A DNA stretch of 64,000 nt, from assembly GCA_037577475.1 (NCBI GenBank), contig CM075203.1:19710091-19774090 (forward strand), in the 5' to 3' direction. The translations under genes and the position numbers were made by a program. Position 1 is the first letter of the stretch. Every line of letters begins with the position of its first letter. Below are positions 1 through 10,425 of this stretch, piece after piece. Source of the DNA: Chaunax sp. Z400. Taxonomy: Eukaryota > Chordata > Actinopteri > Lophiiformes > Chaunacidae. The notes beneath the pieces were generated by a model, which worked only from the letters and a program-made list of their open reading frames with translations, had not been told where the DNA came from and ran no database searches.

Positions 1-568
1 CGTTTTCAGGAGACGTGGTTTTCGAGACACTTAGTCTCTGAGCGCTTAGCCTCACTTTTCCTCCAGGCCCGTCGTCCGCCTCACGAATCCGACCGACAGG
101 CTCACGTGACCCGCTAATGGAGGGCTCATCGCCGGCACTTGTTCCGGTGGATGCGGTTCCTCCAACCTGCGGGTTCGCCTCGACTACCCCCCCCCCCCCG
201 GAGCGGCGCACGCCTAGCTGGGCCAGACCCTCTACCGTGCTCCCTCCACGGGGCGCGCCGCCATCCAGGCAGCGAGACCGAACCTGGGGCCTCTCGCTGG
301 CTTTGTGGGGGCACCGACCCTAACAACCCCCAGCAACCAGGCACCCGCCGCGGACCGGCTTTCGCCTCGGAGGGCGTGGGTCGGGGATGCGGCTGGGCGA
401 GAGAGGCGGCGGTTGGCCCAGGCCTGGTTCCACGGGCCTGGGCTCTCCCTTCAGCCGCCGCTCTCCCCCACCCTCCCTACCCCCTCCCCTCCAGCACGGA
501 AAACAAAACGAACCCCAGCGCGAGCGAGCGCGGGCCGGCCCCGGCCAGCCACGCCGTCGTCCAAGGGC
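1..568 (+). other. rDNA 5' external transcribed spacer-like leader
   Basis: This GC-rich stretch with a long C run near 187-200 leads directly into the first 18S rRNA 5' end at 569. Its 3' part, from about 290, is the first copy of a module that recurs ten times downstream. Position immediately before the mature 18S start argues for the 45S 5' external transcribed spacer. Spacer sequence is not conserved between species, so the assignment rests on position only. Several open frames cross it, but they lack conserved content and I do not call genes. Confidence 0.6.
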
Positions 569-781
569 TACCTGGTTGATCCTGCCAGTAGCATATGCTT
601 GTCTCAAAGATTAAGCCATGCAAGTCTTAGTACACACGGCCGGTACAATGAAACTGCGAATGGCTCATTAAATCAGTTATGGTTCCTTTGATCGCTCTAC
701 CATTACTTGGATAAATGTGGCAATTCTAGAGCTAATACATGCAAACGAGCGCTGACCTCCGGGGATGCGTGCATTTATCAG
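569..781 (+). rRNA. 18S rRNA fragment, 5' end (copy 1)
   Basis: It starts with the universal eukaryotic small-subunit 5' end (TACCTGGTTGATCCTGCCAG) and follows 18S for about 213 nt to ...GCATTTATCAG. It then switches abruptly to spacer-like sequence (ACGGGCCTTCC...). A full 18S is about 1.8 kb, so this is a truncated, non-functional piece. Confidence 0.9.
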
Positions 782-976
782 GACGGGCCTTCCGGGAGGC
801 ACAAAGTTTCTCCGGACTCGGAGGGCGTGGGTCGGGGATGCGGCTGGGCGAGAGAGGCGGCGGTTGACCCAGGCCGGTTAAACGGGCCTGGGCTCTCCCT
901 TCCGCTGCCGCTCTCCCCCACCCTCCCTACCCCCTCCCTTCCAGCACAGAAAACGAAACGATCCCCAGCGCGAGCG

Positions 977-1097
977 AAGTACACACGGCCGGTACAGTGA
1001 AACTGCGAATGGCTCATTAAATCAGTTATGGTTCCTGTGATCGCTTTACCATTACTTGGATAACTGTGGCAATTCTACAGCTAATACATGCAAACGA
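977..1097 (+). rRNA. 18S rRNA internal 5'-domain fragment
   Basis: This matches 18S from AAGTACACACGGCCGGTACA to CATGCAAACGA, so it lacks the first ~55 nt of 18S. It joins the spacer module on the left and a short palindromic ATGCAT-rich patch on the right. It carries substitutions not seen in copy 1, such as CTACAGC for CTAGAGC. Confidence 0.8.
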
Positions 1098-1133
1098 TGC
1101 ATGCAAATGCATCGTTGCATGCAATGCATGCAA
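1096..1133. repeat. ATGCAT-rich palindromic patch (copy 1)
   Basis: A short cluster of self-complementary GCATGC/ATGCAT words, including ATGCAAAT, sits exactly where the 18S fragment (…CATGCAAACGA) breaks off. It appears to be local amplification of the 18S word CATGCAAA. The same patch recurs at 1767-1804. Confidence 0.7.
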
Positions 1134-1645
1134 ACCCCAGCGACCCCGGGGCCCCTCGCTGGCTTTGCGGGGGCACCTACCCTAACTCCCCCAGCAACCA
1201 GGACGGGCCTTCCGGGAGGCACATAGTTTCTCCGGACTCGGAGGGCGTGGGTCAGGGATGCGGCTGGGCGAGAGAGGCAGCGGTTGGCCCAGGCCCGGTT
1301 AAACGGGCCTGGGCTCTCCCTTCCGCTGCCGCTCTCCCCCACCCTCCCTACCCCCTCCCTTCCAGCACGGAAAACGAAACGAACCCCAGCAACCCCGGGG
1401 CCCCTCGCTGGCTTTGCGGGGGCACCGACCCTAACCCCCCCAGCAACCAGGACGGGCCTTCCGGGAGGCACAAAGTTTCTCTGGACTCGGAGGGCGTGGG
1501 TCGGGGATGCGGCTGGGCGAGAGAGGCGGCGGTTGGCCCAGGCCGGTTAAACGGGCCTGGGTTCTCCCTTCCGCTGCCGCTCTCCCCCACCCTCCCTACC
1601 CCCTCCCTTCCAGCACGGAAAACGAAACGATCCCCAGCGCGAGCG

Positions 1646-1766
1646 AAGTACACACGGCCGGTACAGTGAAACTGCGAATGGCTCATTAAATCAGTTATGG
1701 TTCCTTTGATCGCTCTACCATTACTTGGATAACTGTGGCAATTCTACAGCTAATACATGCAAACGA
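1646..1766 (+). rRNA. 18S rRNA internal 5'-domain fragment
   Basis: Second copy of the piece seen at 977-1097, with the same left junction (GCGAGCG/AAGTACACAC) and the same right junction into the ATGCAT-rich patch. The composite unit was therefore duplicated after it formed. Confidence 0.8.
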
Positions 1767-1804
1767 TGCATGCAAATGCATCGTTGCATGCAATGCATGC
1801 AAAC
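1767..1804. repeat. ATGCAT-rich palindromic patch (copy 2)
   Basis: Repeat of the patch at 1096-1133 in the same context, between an 18S fragment and a spacer module. Confidence 0.7.
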
Positions 1805-2098
1805 CCCAGCGACCCCGGGGCCCTTCGCTGGCTTTGCGGGGGCACCGACCCTAACCCCCCCAGCAACCAGGAGGGGCCTTCCGGGAGGCACAAAGTTTCT
1901 CCGGACTCGGAGGGCGTGGGTCGGGGATGCGGCTGGGCGAGAGAGGCGGCGGTTGGCCCAGGCCTGGTTCCACGGGCCTGGGCTCTCCCTTCCGCTGCCG
2001 CTCTCCCCCACCCTCCCTACCCCCTCCCCTCCAGCACGGAAAACGAAACAAACCCCAGCGCGAGCGAGCGTGGCCCGGCCCCGCCATCGCCCGAGGGC

Positions 2099-2311
2099 TA
2101 CCTGGTTGATCCTGCCAGTAGCATATGCTTGTCTCAAAGATTAAGCCATGCAAGTCGAAGTACACACGGCCGGTACAGTGAAACTGCGAATGGCTCATTA
2201 AATCAGTTATGGTTCCTTTGATCGCTCTACCATTACTTGGATAACTGTGGCAATTCTAGAGCTAATACATGCAAACGAGCGCTGACCTCCGGGGATGCGT
2301 GCATTTATCAG
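2099..2311 (+). rRNA. 18S rRNA fragment, 5' end (copy 2)
   Basis: The same 5' portion of 18S as 569-781, starting at TACCTGGTTGATCC and ending at the same GCATTTATCAG/ACGGGCC breakpoint. The shared breakpoint shows that the copies descend from one rearranged founder. Confidence 0.9.
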
Positions 2312-2507
2312 GACGGGCCTTCCGGGAGGCACAAAGTTTCTCCGGACTCGGAGGGCGTGGGTCGGGGATGCGGCTGGGCGAGAGAGGCGGCGGTTGGCCC
2401 AGGCCCGGTTAAACGGGCCTGGGCTTTCCCTTCCGCTGCCGCTCTCCCCCACCCTCCATACCCCCTCCCCTCCAGCACGGAAAACGAAACGAACCCCAGC
2501 GCGAGCG

Positions 2508-2793
2508 AAGTACACACGGCCGGTACAGTGAAATTGCGAATGGCTCTTTAAATCAGTTATGGTTCCTTTGATCGCTCTACCATTACTTGGATAACTGTGG
2601 AAATTCTAGAGCTAATACATGCAAACGAGCGCTGACCTCCGGGGTTGCTTGCATTTATCAGACCCAAAACCCATGCGGCCGCTTTGGTGACTCTAGATAA
2701 CCTCGAGCAGATCGCTGGCCGGGGGCATTCGTATTGTGCCGCTAGAAGTGAAATTCTTGGACCGGCGCAAGCAGGCGAAAGCAAAAAGCATTG

Positions 2794-2827
<34 letters not shown>

Positions 2828-2897
2828 CGGAGGTTCGAAGACGATCAGATACCGTGTAGTTCCGACCATAAACGATGCCAACTAGCGATCCGGCGGC
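2508..2897 (+). rRNA. 18S rRNA fragment with large internal deletion
   Basis: The sequence runs AAGTACACAC... through GCATTTATCAG, then continues into genuine downstream 18S (CCCATGCGGCCGCTTTGGTGAC...CGATCGCTGGCC). It then jumps by roughly 600 nt of 18S to GGGGGCATTCGTATTG...GTCGGAGGTTCGAAGACGATC and stops at CGATCCGGCGGC. The deletion junction is the same as in the copy ending at 4814. The word ACCGTGTAG (normally ACCGTCGTAG) shows a one-base loss shared by both copies. Non-functional. Confidence 0.85.
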
Positions 2898-3196
2898 CTG
2901 AGGACAACAACCCCCAGCAACCAGGACAGGCCTTCCGGGAGGCGCAAAGTTTCTCCGGACTCCCAGCGCAGAGTCGCGGCACACGCCGCGGACCGGCTTT
3001 TGCCTCGGAGGGCGTGGGTCGGGGATGTGGCTGGGCGAGAGAGGCGGCGGTTGGCCCAGGCCCGGTTAAACGGCCCTGGGCTCTCCCTTCCGCTGCCGCT
3101 CTCCCCCACCCTCCCTACCCCCTCCCCTCCAGCACGGAAAACGAAACAAACCCCAGTGCGAGCGAGCGTGGGCCGGCCCCGCCATCGCCCGAGGGC

Positions 3197-3409
3197 TACC
3201 TGGTTGATCCTGCCAGTAGCATATGCTTGTCTCAAAGATTAAGCCATGCAAGTCTAAGTACACACGGCTGGTACAGTGAAACTGCGAATGGCTCATTAAA
3301 TCAGTTATGGTTCCTTTGATCGCTCTACCATTACTTGGATAACTGTGGAAATTCTAGAGCTAATACATGCAAACGAGCGCTGACCTCCGGGGATGCTTGC
3401 ATTTATCAG
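3197..3409 (+). rRNA. 18S rRNA fragment, 5' end (copy 3)
   Basis: Same extent and same downstream breakpoint as copies 1 and 2. Few substitutions, for example CACACGGCTGG for CACACGGCCGG. Confidence 0.9.
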
Positions 3410-3886
3410 GACGGGCCTTCCTGGAGGCACAAAGTTACTCCGGACTTGGAGGGCGTGGATCGGGGATGCGGCTGGGCGAGAGAGGCGGCGGTTGGCCCTG
3501 GCCCGGTTAAACGGGCCTGGGCTCTCCCTTCCGCTGCCGCTCTCCCCCACCCTCCCTACCCCCTCCCTTCCAGCACGGAAAACTAAACGAACCCCAGCAA
3601 CCCCGGGGCCCCTCGCTGGCTTTGCGGGGGCACCGACCCTAACCCCCCCAGCAACCAGGACGGGCCTTCCGGGAGGCACAAAGTTTCTCCGGACTCGGAG
3701 GGCGTGGGTCGGGGATGCGGCTGGGCGAGAGAGGCGGCGGTTGGCCCTGGCCCGGTTAAACGGGCCTGGGCTCTCCCTTCCGCTGCCGCTCTCCCCCACC
3801 CTCCCTACCCCCTCCCTTCCAGCACGGAAAACGAAACGAACCCCAGCGCGAGCGAGCGTGGGTCGGCCCCGCCATCGCCCGAGGGC

Positions 3887-4099
3887 TACCTGGTTGATCC
3901 TGCCAGTAGCATATGCTTGTCTCAAAGATTAAGCCATGCAAGTCTAAGTACACACGGCCGGTACAGTGAAACTGCGAATGGCTCATTAAATCAGTTATGG
4001 TTCCTTTGATCGCTCTACCATTACTTGGATAACTGTGGAAATTCTACAGCTAATACATGCAAACGAGCGCTGACCTCCGGGGATGCGTGCATTTATCAG
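3887..4099 (+). rRNA. 18S rRNA fragment, 5' end (copy 4)
   Basis: Same extent and breakpoint as the other 5' copies. It is preceded by a spacer module ending in GCCCGAGGGC just before TACCTGG. Confidence 0.9.
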
Positions 4100-4317
4100 G
4101 ACGGGCCTTCCAGGAGGCACAAAGTTTCTCCGGACTCGGTCGGGGATGTGGCTGGGCGAGAGAGGCGGCGGTTGGCGCAGGCCTTGTTCCACGGGCCTGG
4201 GCTCTCCCTTCCGCTGCCGCTCTCCCCCACCCTCCCTACCCCCTCCCCTCCAGCACGGAAAACGAAACAAACCCCAGCGCGAGCGAGCGTGGGCCGGCCC
4301 CGCCGTCGCCCGGGGGC

Positions 4318-4661
4318 TACCTGGTTGATCCTGCCAGTAGCATATGCTTGTCTCAAAGATTAAGCCATGCAAGTCTAAATACACACGGCCGGTACAGTGA
4401 AATTGCGAATGGCTCATTAAATCAGTTATGGTTCCTTTGATCACTCTACCATTACTTGGATAACTGAGGCAATTCTAGAGCTAATACATGCAAATGAGCG
4501 CTGACCTCCGGGGATGCGTGCATTTATCAGAACCAAAACCCATGCGGCCGCTTTGGTGACTCTAGATAACCTCGAGCCGATCGCTGGCCGGGGGCATTCG
4601 TATTGTGCCGCTAGAAGTGAAATTCTTGGACCGGCGCAAGACGGACGAAAGCGAAGCATTG

Positions 4662-4695
<34 letters not shown>

Positions 4696-4814
4696 CGGAG
4701 GTTCGAAGACGATCAGATACCGTGTAGTTCCGACCATAAACGATGCCAACTAGCGATCCGGCGGCGTTATGCCCATGACCCGCCGGGCAGCGTCCGGGAA
4801 ACCAAAGTCTTTGG
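4318..4814 (+). rRNA. 18S rRNA fragment, 5' end plus internally deleted body (copy 5)
   Basis: The longest 18S piece. It starts at the mature 5' end and passes GCATTTATCAG without switching to spacer. It then has the same ~600-nt internal deletion (…CGATCGCTGGCC joined to GGGGGCATTCG…) and continues to GACCCGCCGGGCAGC...CCAAAGTCTTTGG. The 3' half of 18S is absent. It also shares the ACCGTGTAG base loss with 2508-2897. This may be the parental arrangement from which the array was copied. Confidence 0.88.
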
Positions 4815-5515
4815 CCTCGACCTCCGCCGGACTACCAGGGGCGCCGAGTCCCGCCGGGACTACCAGGGGCACGAAAGGCTGGGCAGGGTGCGGGCCGGCG
4901 GTGAGTGCTCGTCGGGGCTGGGGCTTAAGTGTGGGGTACCCGGCACCGGCTGGAGGTCAAGGCTCCGGTCCGGAGCAGGGTCGGGTGCGACCTGGGTGGG
5001 GTGCGAAGGGACGGAAAGGACAGACTGCGGCGGAGGCTGGCACTGGGGCTTGAGCGTGGGCTAGGCGGAGTGGCTGGAGGTCAGCCAGCTGCAGAGGGAT
5101 TGTGGGTGGAGGCTCCGACTGGGGCTGTGGTGTGTGGCTAGCCTGTACTGAGTGGATGGAGGTCAGCCGGCTCCAGGGCAGGCTGCAGAGGGACGGAGGC
5201 GGAGGCTCCGACTGGGGCCGTGACTGACTGGGGCTCGAGTGCGGGCTCGCCGATGTGGAGTGGCTGGAGGTGAGGGCTCCAGGGCAGGCTGCAGAGGAAT
5301 GGAGGTGGAGGCTCCCACTGGGGCTGTGACTGACTGGAGCTCGAGTTCGGGCTCGCCGGTATGGAGTGGCTGGAGGTGAGGGCTCCAGGGCCGGCTGCAG
5401 AGGAATGGAGGTGGAGGCTCCCACTGGGGCTCGAGTGCGGGCTAGCCTGTACTGAGTGGATGGAGGTCAGCCGGCTCCGGGGCAGGCTGCAGAGGGACGG
5501 AGGCGGAGGCTCCGT
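4815..5515. repeat. GC-rich minisatellite, ~100-bp unit
   Basis: Downstream of the last 18S piece the sequence becomes a tandem repeat. Its core, GGCTGCAGAGG...GGAGGCTCC..CTGGGGC, recurs near 5087, 5181, 5288, 5394 and 5485, a spacing of about 91-107 bp. Intervening words such as GGAGTGGCTGGAGGT also recur. It ends sharply at about 5515, where AT-rich unique DNA begins. It could be an rDNA intergenic-spacer repeat, but I cannot prove the link. The open frame on the minus strand is a by-product of repetition. Confidence 0.7.
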
Positions 5516-8500
5516 CCCTCTGGCTTTTTGATGTATTTTTATGTCATGTTTTGATCTTGTGAACTGCTAAAGAACTGCACCAGGATTATTATTATGATTG
5601 ATATGATATTCAAGTCATGTAAGGGTTAAAGCCATGGCTAAGAATTAGTGCATACATTATTATATATCAGTGATTTGAAACCTCTGTGTGCTCCTCAGAT
5701 ATCAATCATCATCCCACTCACTATCTCCATCATTTATAATCATCTAATCATTTCTCGTCAGGATCGAAATCCCAGACTATAAATAAGTATGAAAGATTTT
5801 ACCTCTGCATGTTGGCTGATAAGACTGGACTGACAAACCAGAGATCAAAACCAGAGCTAAATGACTTTTAGTGATTTGCACATCCCTGCAGAAGGCAGCC
5901 GTCATCGTCAATGCACAGATTAAGGTTTAAGATAAACACATAAACATAACTGGATTCAATTTAAAATCTATTAAAGTAAAAGATTGTTATCGACATGAAT
6001 GGCAGAAGAAGCACATTTGAATGTATATATCTTATCTGTAATTTAGCCTTTCTTTTTTCACTGTCGCTAAAAATGTGTGAAAAGTGTGCAGCTTAATTAT
6101 TTTTGATCATAAAAGTTTGACCTTAGTTATTGAACGTGGATGAAGGTTTTGACATTTGCATAAGCATCTTAATCAGCTCTTAAATCTTCACATTTTGCTG
6201 ACTTTGTCACAGAGTTGTTGTCATTTATGTTGTCTTTGCATTGAGGTTATAGTTTACTGGACTGAATTATAATCAGAAGTGTTTTGAATAGCAGCATTGT
6301 TAAATAAAGGCAGATTTTTTATCTTTTTGTTATTCGACTTTATTGCAAAGTAAAATACACTCGTTGAGAAGGAAGTGCAAGGTTTGGATTAAGAGCAGCA
6401 GATTTGTTTTGTGACGATGTCTGCCTGAAGCATCTTTTGATGATCCAGTGAGACCAGCTGGCCAACGCAGTAGGAGAGGATAGAGACTCTGGATAGGAGC
6501 TTTGCTAGCCCAGCTCAAACTTAAGGCTGCTCCTCATTAGTCTCCGTTCAAAGGTCAGTGAACGGATGACATTGGACTCTGATTGGCCATACAAATGGAA
6601 ATCAGAAACCCACATGACTCCAGCAGGACGAGGGGAGGAGGACTCTGTGTTTTCATCAGTGATACAGAGTTGTTGTTTACCAGACGTGAAGATGCGTCTT
6701 ATAATCATCACAAATGTGTTGCTCCTGTTTACATGAACCCGAATGAACATTTAAAAAAATGCACTACAGAATAATTTCCTGAATCTATATATGTATATTT
6801 ATATATGTATATAACTATATACAGTACTGTAACTATATATTGCTATTCCATTTGCTCATCCCTATTTTAATGGAATCAACTGTGTACGTGTCCTATCAGT
6901 GTTTCATGAAGGGGGCTGCGAACCCTCGTTTCATTGTGCTACATTGTGTTGGAATGGTTCTACATGTGTATTTAAAGTAATAAAAGGGCCACTAAGTGGA
7001 TTTCTAAACTGATTATAACTGAGAGGCGTCTTATACTGCTTTGTTTATGGTCATACCTGATGTAAATTTAACCATTACATCATTACAGTTTACTGGTGTC
7101 TTGTAAAGAAGGTCCCAGGACACCTCAGGCTTACTGTGTGTCAGTCTATTGTTTATAATTCAATCAGTTACTCTGTGAGAGAATGTGAGAATATGCAGCT
7201 GTAAGAAACCCTCCATATGTACTAAAATAAATATTATGTTATGTATTATTTATTTACCCAACTTAAACATACATTTACAAATCAATCACAACATAAAGAG
7301 AACACAAAAAATAAAGAGAACAATAACAGTATCATTGTTACTTAGAACATACATCAGATATAGGACATATGAATGAGGTACAGATGGTGGCACATTGTAA
7401 GTGTAGAGACGACCACAGTGAAAATGATCCTATAATGATCACAATGTCAGCATGCGCACTGATACACACTGTATAAGCAGAGGCACCAAGCATGCAGTGA
7501 ACGCTCCAGCTGTGTCAGCCATGTATCTCTTTAAATGGATATTTATAACCTGTTACTGCAGCACGTTTCCAGAGAAACAAAGACAAAACCACAGGATCCT
7601 TCTAGTCACTTATTCAAACACTCTCACACAAGTTGTCATCTTAACAAAAGAAATATAATTTGCAGCCTAATATTACTTTATTTAAATATTTTAAGATGAA
7701 AGAGCAGACCTGCTAAAATTATCACATTTGTTCATAACCCTGAAAAAAAGTCACATTTGAGATTTCCCCTGTAATTTTGTTATCACACCACTTCTTAACA
7801 ATATGTATATGTGAGTGAGTGTCATTCCCTCCTTTGCTAATGCAAAAATTAAAGTAAATGTAACTTTCCAGCCATTATCACACAATCAATCAATCAGTCA
7901 ATCAATAAATGCATTATCTGATAAATGCCCGGTGATTGAACCATCACAATAAATAATCTGATTGAAAACCACAACATGAGATTTTTGTGAAAGGCAAATA
8001 AAAATAAAGCATAATACAAAAGATGTGACTGCTTATGACGGGGATGATGAGGATGATACCTGTGTTTACCAGACAGAGAGGAGACTGTCTCCTCTATGAA
8101 CGGGAGGTAAACGTGAATGACACCGAGCAAGACGGGATACAGATACACATCTAGTTTGTTATGATTGTCTTGATTCTATCGGTGTATTACTACTGTATGT
8201 ATGTTGTATCATGACACAACAGAAACAAGAGCTATCAACCCGGCCTGAACTGAACTCAGCCGTTGGGAAAAATATCAAACTCAATCATGAAAACTACATT
8301 TACATGTAAAGATGAGTAAAGGATTAATACTTGTACATAGAATGTGTAGTTTAAAAAAAAATTGTCTGAAATGCTCCAACACCAATTTGCTGACATGGAA
8401 ATGCACATAGTGAAAATGATAGTGATAATGTAATAATATTAGACGTACACATTATTGTCGTCAAGGGGAAATTCTTTTCCACAGCGCAATACAGGTTTGA

Positions 8501-8635
8501 CCACAGATCAGCAGCACAATGACAGCAACAAAACAAGACAATGGTGACATAAAATGACAGACAGCAGATCACGCTCTGGCCTGTTTATCGGGTTCTGCTT
8601 TTTAAGGCGGCTATAACCGCAGGAGTCGTGCTGCG
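5516..8635. other. AT-rich non-coding stretch, nothing recognised
   Basis: Base composition changes abruptly at 5516. No conserved frame, exon or clear transposon was found. A short AT-rich tract (TATATGTATA...) lies near 6786-6830 and AATC-type simple sequence near 7885-7910. If TRAPPC11 were complete, its next exons would be expected here on the minus strand; I see none. Confidence 0.6.
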
Positions 8636-8688
8636 TCACACACACATACACACACACAGACACACATACACACACACAGACACACACA

Positions 8689-8760
<72 letters not shown>
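8636..8760. repeat. (CA)n microsatellite
   Basis: About 125 bp of CA dinucleotides, with GACA and TACA interruptions in the left half and an uninterrupted right half. Long open frames on both strands here (His-Thr or Cys-Val) are artefacts. Confidence 0.97.
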
Positions 8761-8762
<2 letters not shown>

Positions 8763-9109
8763 CCAACTGTCACTGGAAAAAAAAGAGTTGGACCACCAGG
8801 GGCATGGAGAGGGGACACGCCCCTCTTATATGTTAGGATAATTCAGTTTTAAAAGTTCATTTTCAGGCAGATTTATCACAAATAAGTTCTTAATCTGTGA
8901 GCAGAAGTTTCATCTGAGAGACACAAAGGAACATTTGGTCAAAAGCTTCCACAGAGAGCAAGTTTGTCTAACAAATAAAAAGCTTCAAAAGAACCTAAAT
9001 TCATTTGTCTTTTATTACTTAGACTATTTGATGAATTGTTGTCATGTGTTTGGTTTAACTAACAAATGACTCCTAATGGTATGGCTGATGGCTGCTCATT
9101 TGTCAGAAG

Positions 9110-9336
9110 AATACTGTAAGCCATTAGCAGAAATATCATGATAAGTCATGGTTGTATGATTTGTAAACTATTTATTGCAACTGTCACTTTAACCTGTTAT
9201 GTCTTTACCTGCCTATAGTTTGTTCTTTGCTGCTATTTTCTAACCATTGTGTATTGATGTTGTGTTCTATGCTGCTGTAACAAGAGAATTTCCCCTTGCA
9301 GGATGAATAAAGTATCATCTTATCTTATCTTATATA
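9110..9336 (+). mobile_element. 3' tail of a non-LTR retrotransposon (fish L2/CR1-like style)
   Basis: The stretch ends in GAATTTCCCCTTGCAGGATG, AATAAAGTATC and then CTTAT repeats. This is the characteristic 3' terminus of fish LINE-type elements that end in short tandem repeats. Only the tail is present and no reverse transcriptase frame remains. A shorter, related tail occurs at 31,265-31,312. Confidence 0.55.
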
Positions 9337-9836
9337 GACATTTTCAGCTATGCTGCCTCACACTCCAAATTATACTTAGCAATGAAATAACACAGAAATG
9401 TCAGGTTAGAAGGGCGTCAATGTAATTCTAATTCAACACAATACAAATTCATTTTAACCCTGTGGCTATATATAATATTTATAATATATAAATTTGGAAG
9501 GTTATTATAATCAACAAAAAACTGCATTGCATTTGATCATTGTTTAAAACCTTCCAAACGGACAACACTGATTTGCTAAGGATGGCTCAGAATAACCTTG
9601 CTTACCTCTGCCCAGCAGCTCCATGCAGTATATGATGTAGTCTTTAACACTGGCCATCAGATAAGCACAGCGCAGAGCTGTGGTCAGTATGGCTGTCAGG
9701 AGGCTCCACCATCGTTCAGTGCGATAGTCGCACATTACGTAGTCCAACAGCCTGATAACACAACACACAAACACAGATAACATGCCAACAGACTCTACTG
9801 GCAGAAGTAAACACTGCTTCCACACAGTGTATATAC

Positions 9837-9837
<1 letters not shown>

Positions 9838-9884
<47 letters not shown>
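9838..9884. repeat. (AT)n microsatellite
   Basis: About 45 bp of uninterrupted AT dinucleotides in the 5' flank of the 9606-9751 exon. Confidence 0.95.
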
Positions 9885-9886
<2 letters not shown>

Positions 9887-10044
9887 CTGTACACTAAATA
9901 TACATAGAGTGTATATTTACACTTTAGGTTATACTAATGACTGATTGTACACAGTTTGGATTTTCCTCTTTCAACACAAACCTTTCTGTAAGCAGAAAGC
10001 ATGTTTGGCAGTTTCAAAGGTTTCAGCTGCCTGATCACTTTACT

Positions 10045-10144
10045 GAATAGTCCCGATCTCATTCGAACTGGGACACAACGCAGGGTCAGGCCTAGTTAGT
10101 ACTCAGATGGGAGACGGCCTGGGAAGACTAGGTGCTGGAAGCTT
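10045..10144 (+). mobile_element. 5S rRNA-like head of a SINE
   Basis: This about 100-bp stretch follows 5S rRNA from the CCCGATCTC region through GCAGGGTCAGGCCTAGTTAG, TACTCAGATGGGAGAC, GCCTGGGAA and GGTGCTGGAAGCTT. It includes the internal control region used by TFIIIA, with perhaps 15-20 % divergence by eye. It abuts a tRNA-like SINE body at 10146 without a gap. It could be a 5S pseudogene or the 5S-derived head of a composite SINE; the direct abutment favours the latter. Confidence 0.7.
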
Positions 10145-10145
10145 G

Positions 10146-10425
10146 GGGCAGCTGTGGCTCAGGACATTGAGCGGTCAGTTATTCGGCCCCCAGCTTGTAG
10201 TTTACATGTGGAAGTGTCCTTGGGAAAGATACTAAGCTCCAAAGGACTTCTGATGGCCGTTCCATTGGTGAGTGTTGGTGTGAATTGTTATCACTACTGA
10301 TGAACAGGAAGGGGCGAGCGTTGTAGCCTCTGGCTCCACTATATGAATGGGTGAATGCTGGCTCGTGTTGTAAACCACTTTGAGTGGTCGGTCTGATTGA
10401 AGCTACACAAGTACAACAAGTTATG
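10146..10425 (+). mobile_element. tRNA-derived SINE body
   Basis: Starts GCAGCTGTGGCTCAGGACATTGAGCGG (split A-box-like). It continues with GTGTCCTTGGGAAAGATACT, GAATGGGTGAATG and AACCACTTTGAGTGGTC. The same body recurs at 28,455-28,665 with a better preserved head and B box. It is a common fish SINE pattern, transcribed by RNA polymerase III when intact. It lies in a TRAPPC11 intron. Confidence 0.7.

Larger units (their letters stand above)
290..4317 (+). repeat. scrambled ETS/18S tandem array, ten spacer modules
   Basis: A spacer-like module of about 200-290 bp recurs with its core near 369, 821, 1241, 1489, 1909, 2351, 3007, 3449, 3698 and 4131. The core holds GGGCGTGGGTCGGGGATG, then GGCTGGGCGAGAGAGGCGGC, then a C/T-rich stretch. 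Some modules are back to back (1241/1489 and 3449/3698); the rest are separated by 18S fragments. Copies differ by scattered substitutions, and the last has lost part of the core. The order does not match a normal rDNA unit, so this is a rearranged, probably non-functional derivative. Collapsed or chimeric assembly of an rDNA array is the main alternative. Confidence 0.75.

Noticed and set aside
1052..2221. Frames of 138-193 codons in the rDNA array
   Set aside because: They cross 18S and spacer modules and repeat with them; high GC removes stop codons.
7894..8148. Exon-like minus-strand frame (YPVLLGVIHVYLPFIEETVSS)
   Set aside because: Looks protein-like and is followed by GTAAAC, but does not match TRAPPC11 or any family I recognise.
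8508..8852. Cys-Val and His-Thr frames
   Set aside because: Artefacts of the (CA)n microsatellite.
10045..10144. Functional 5S rRNA gene
   Set aside because: The 5' end is not conserved, many substitutions, and it is fused to a SINE.
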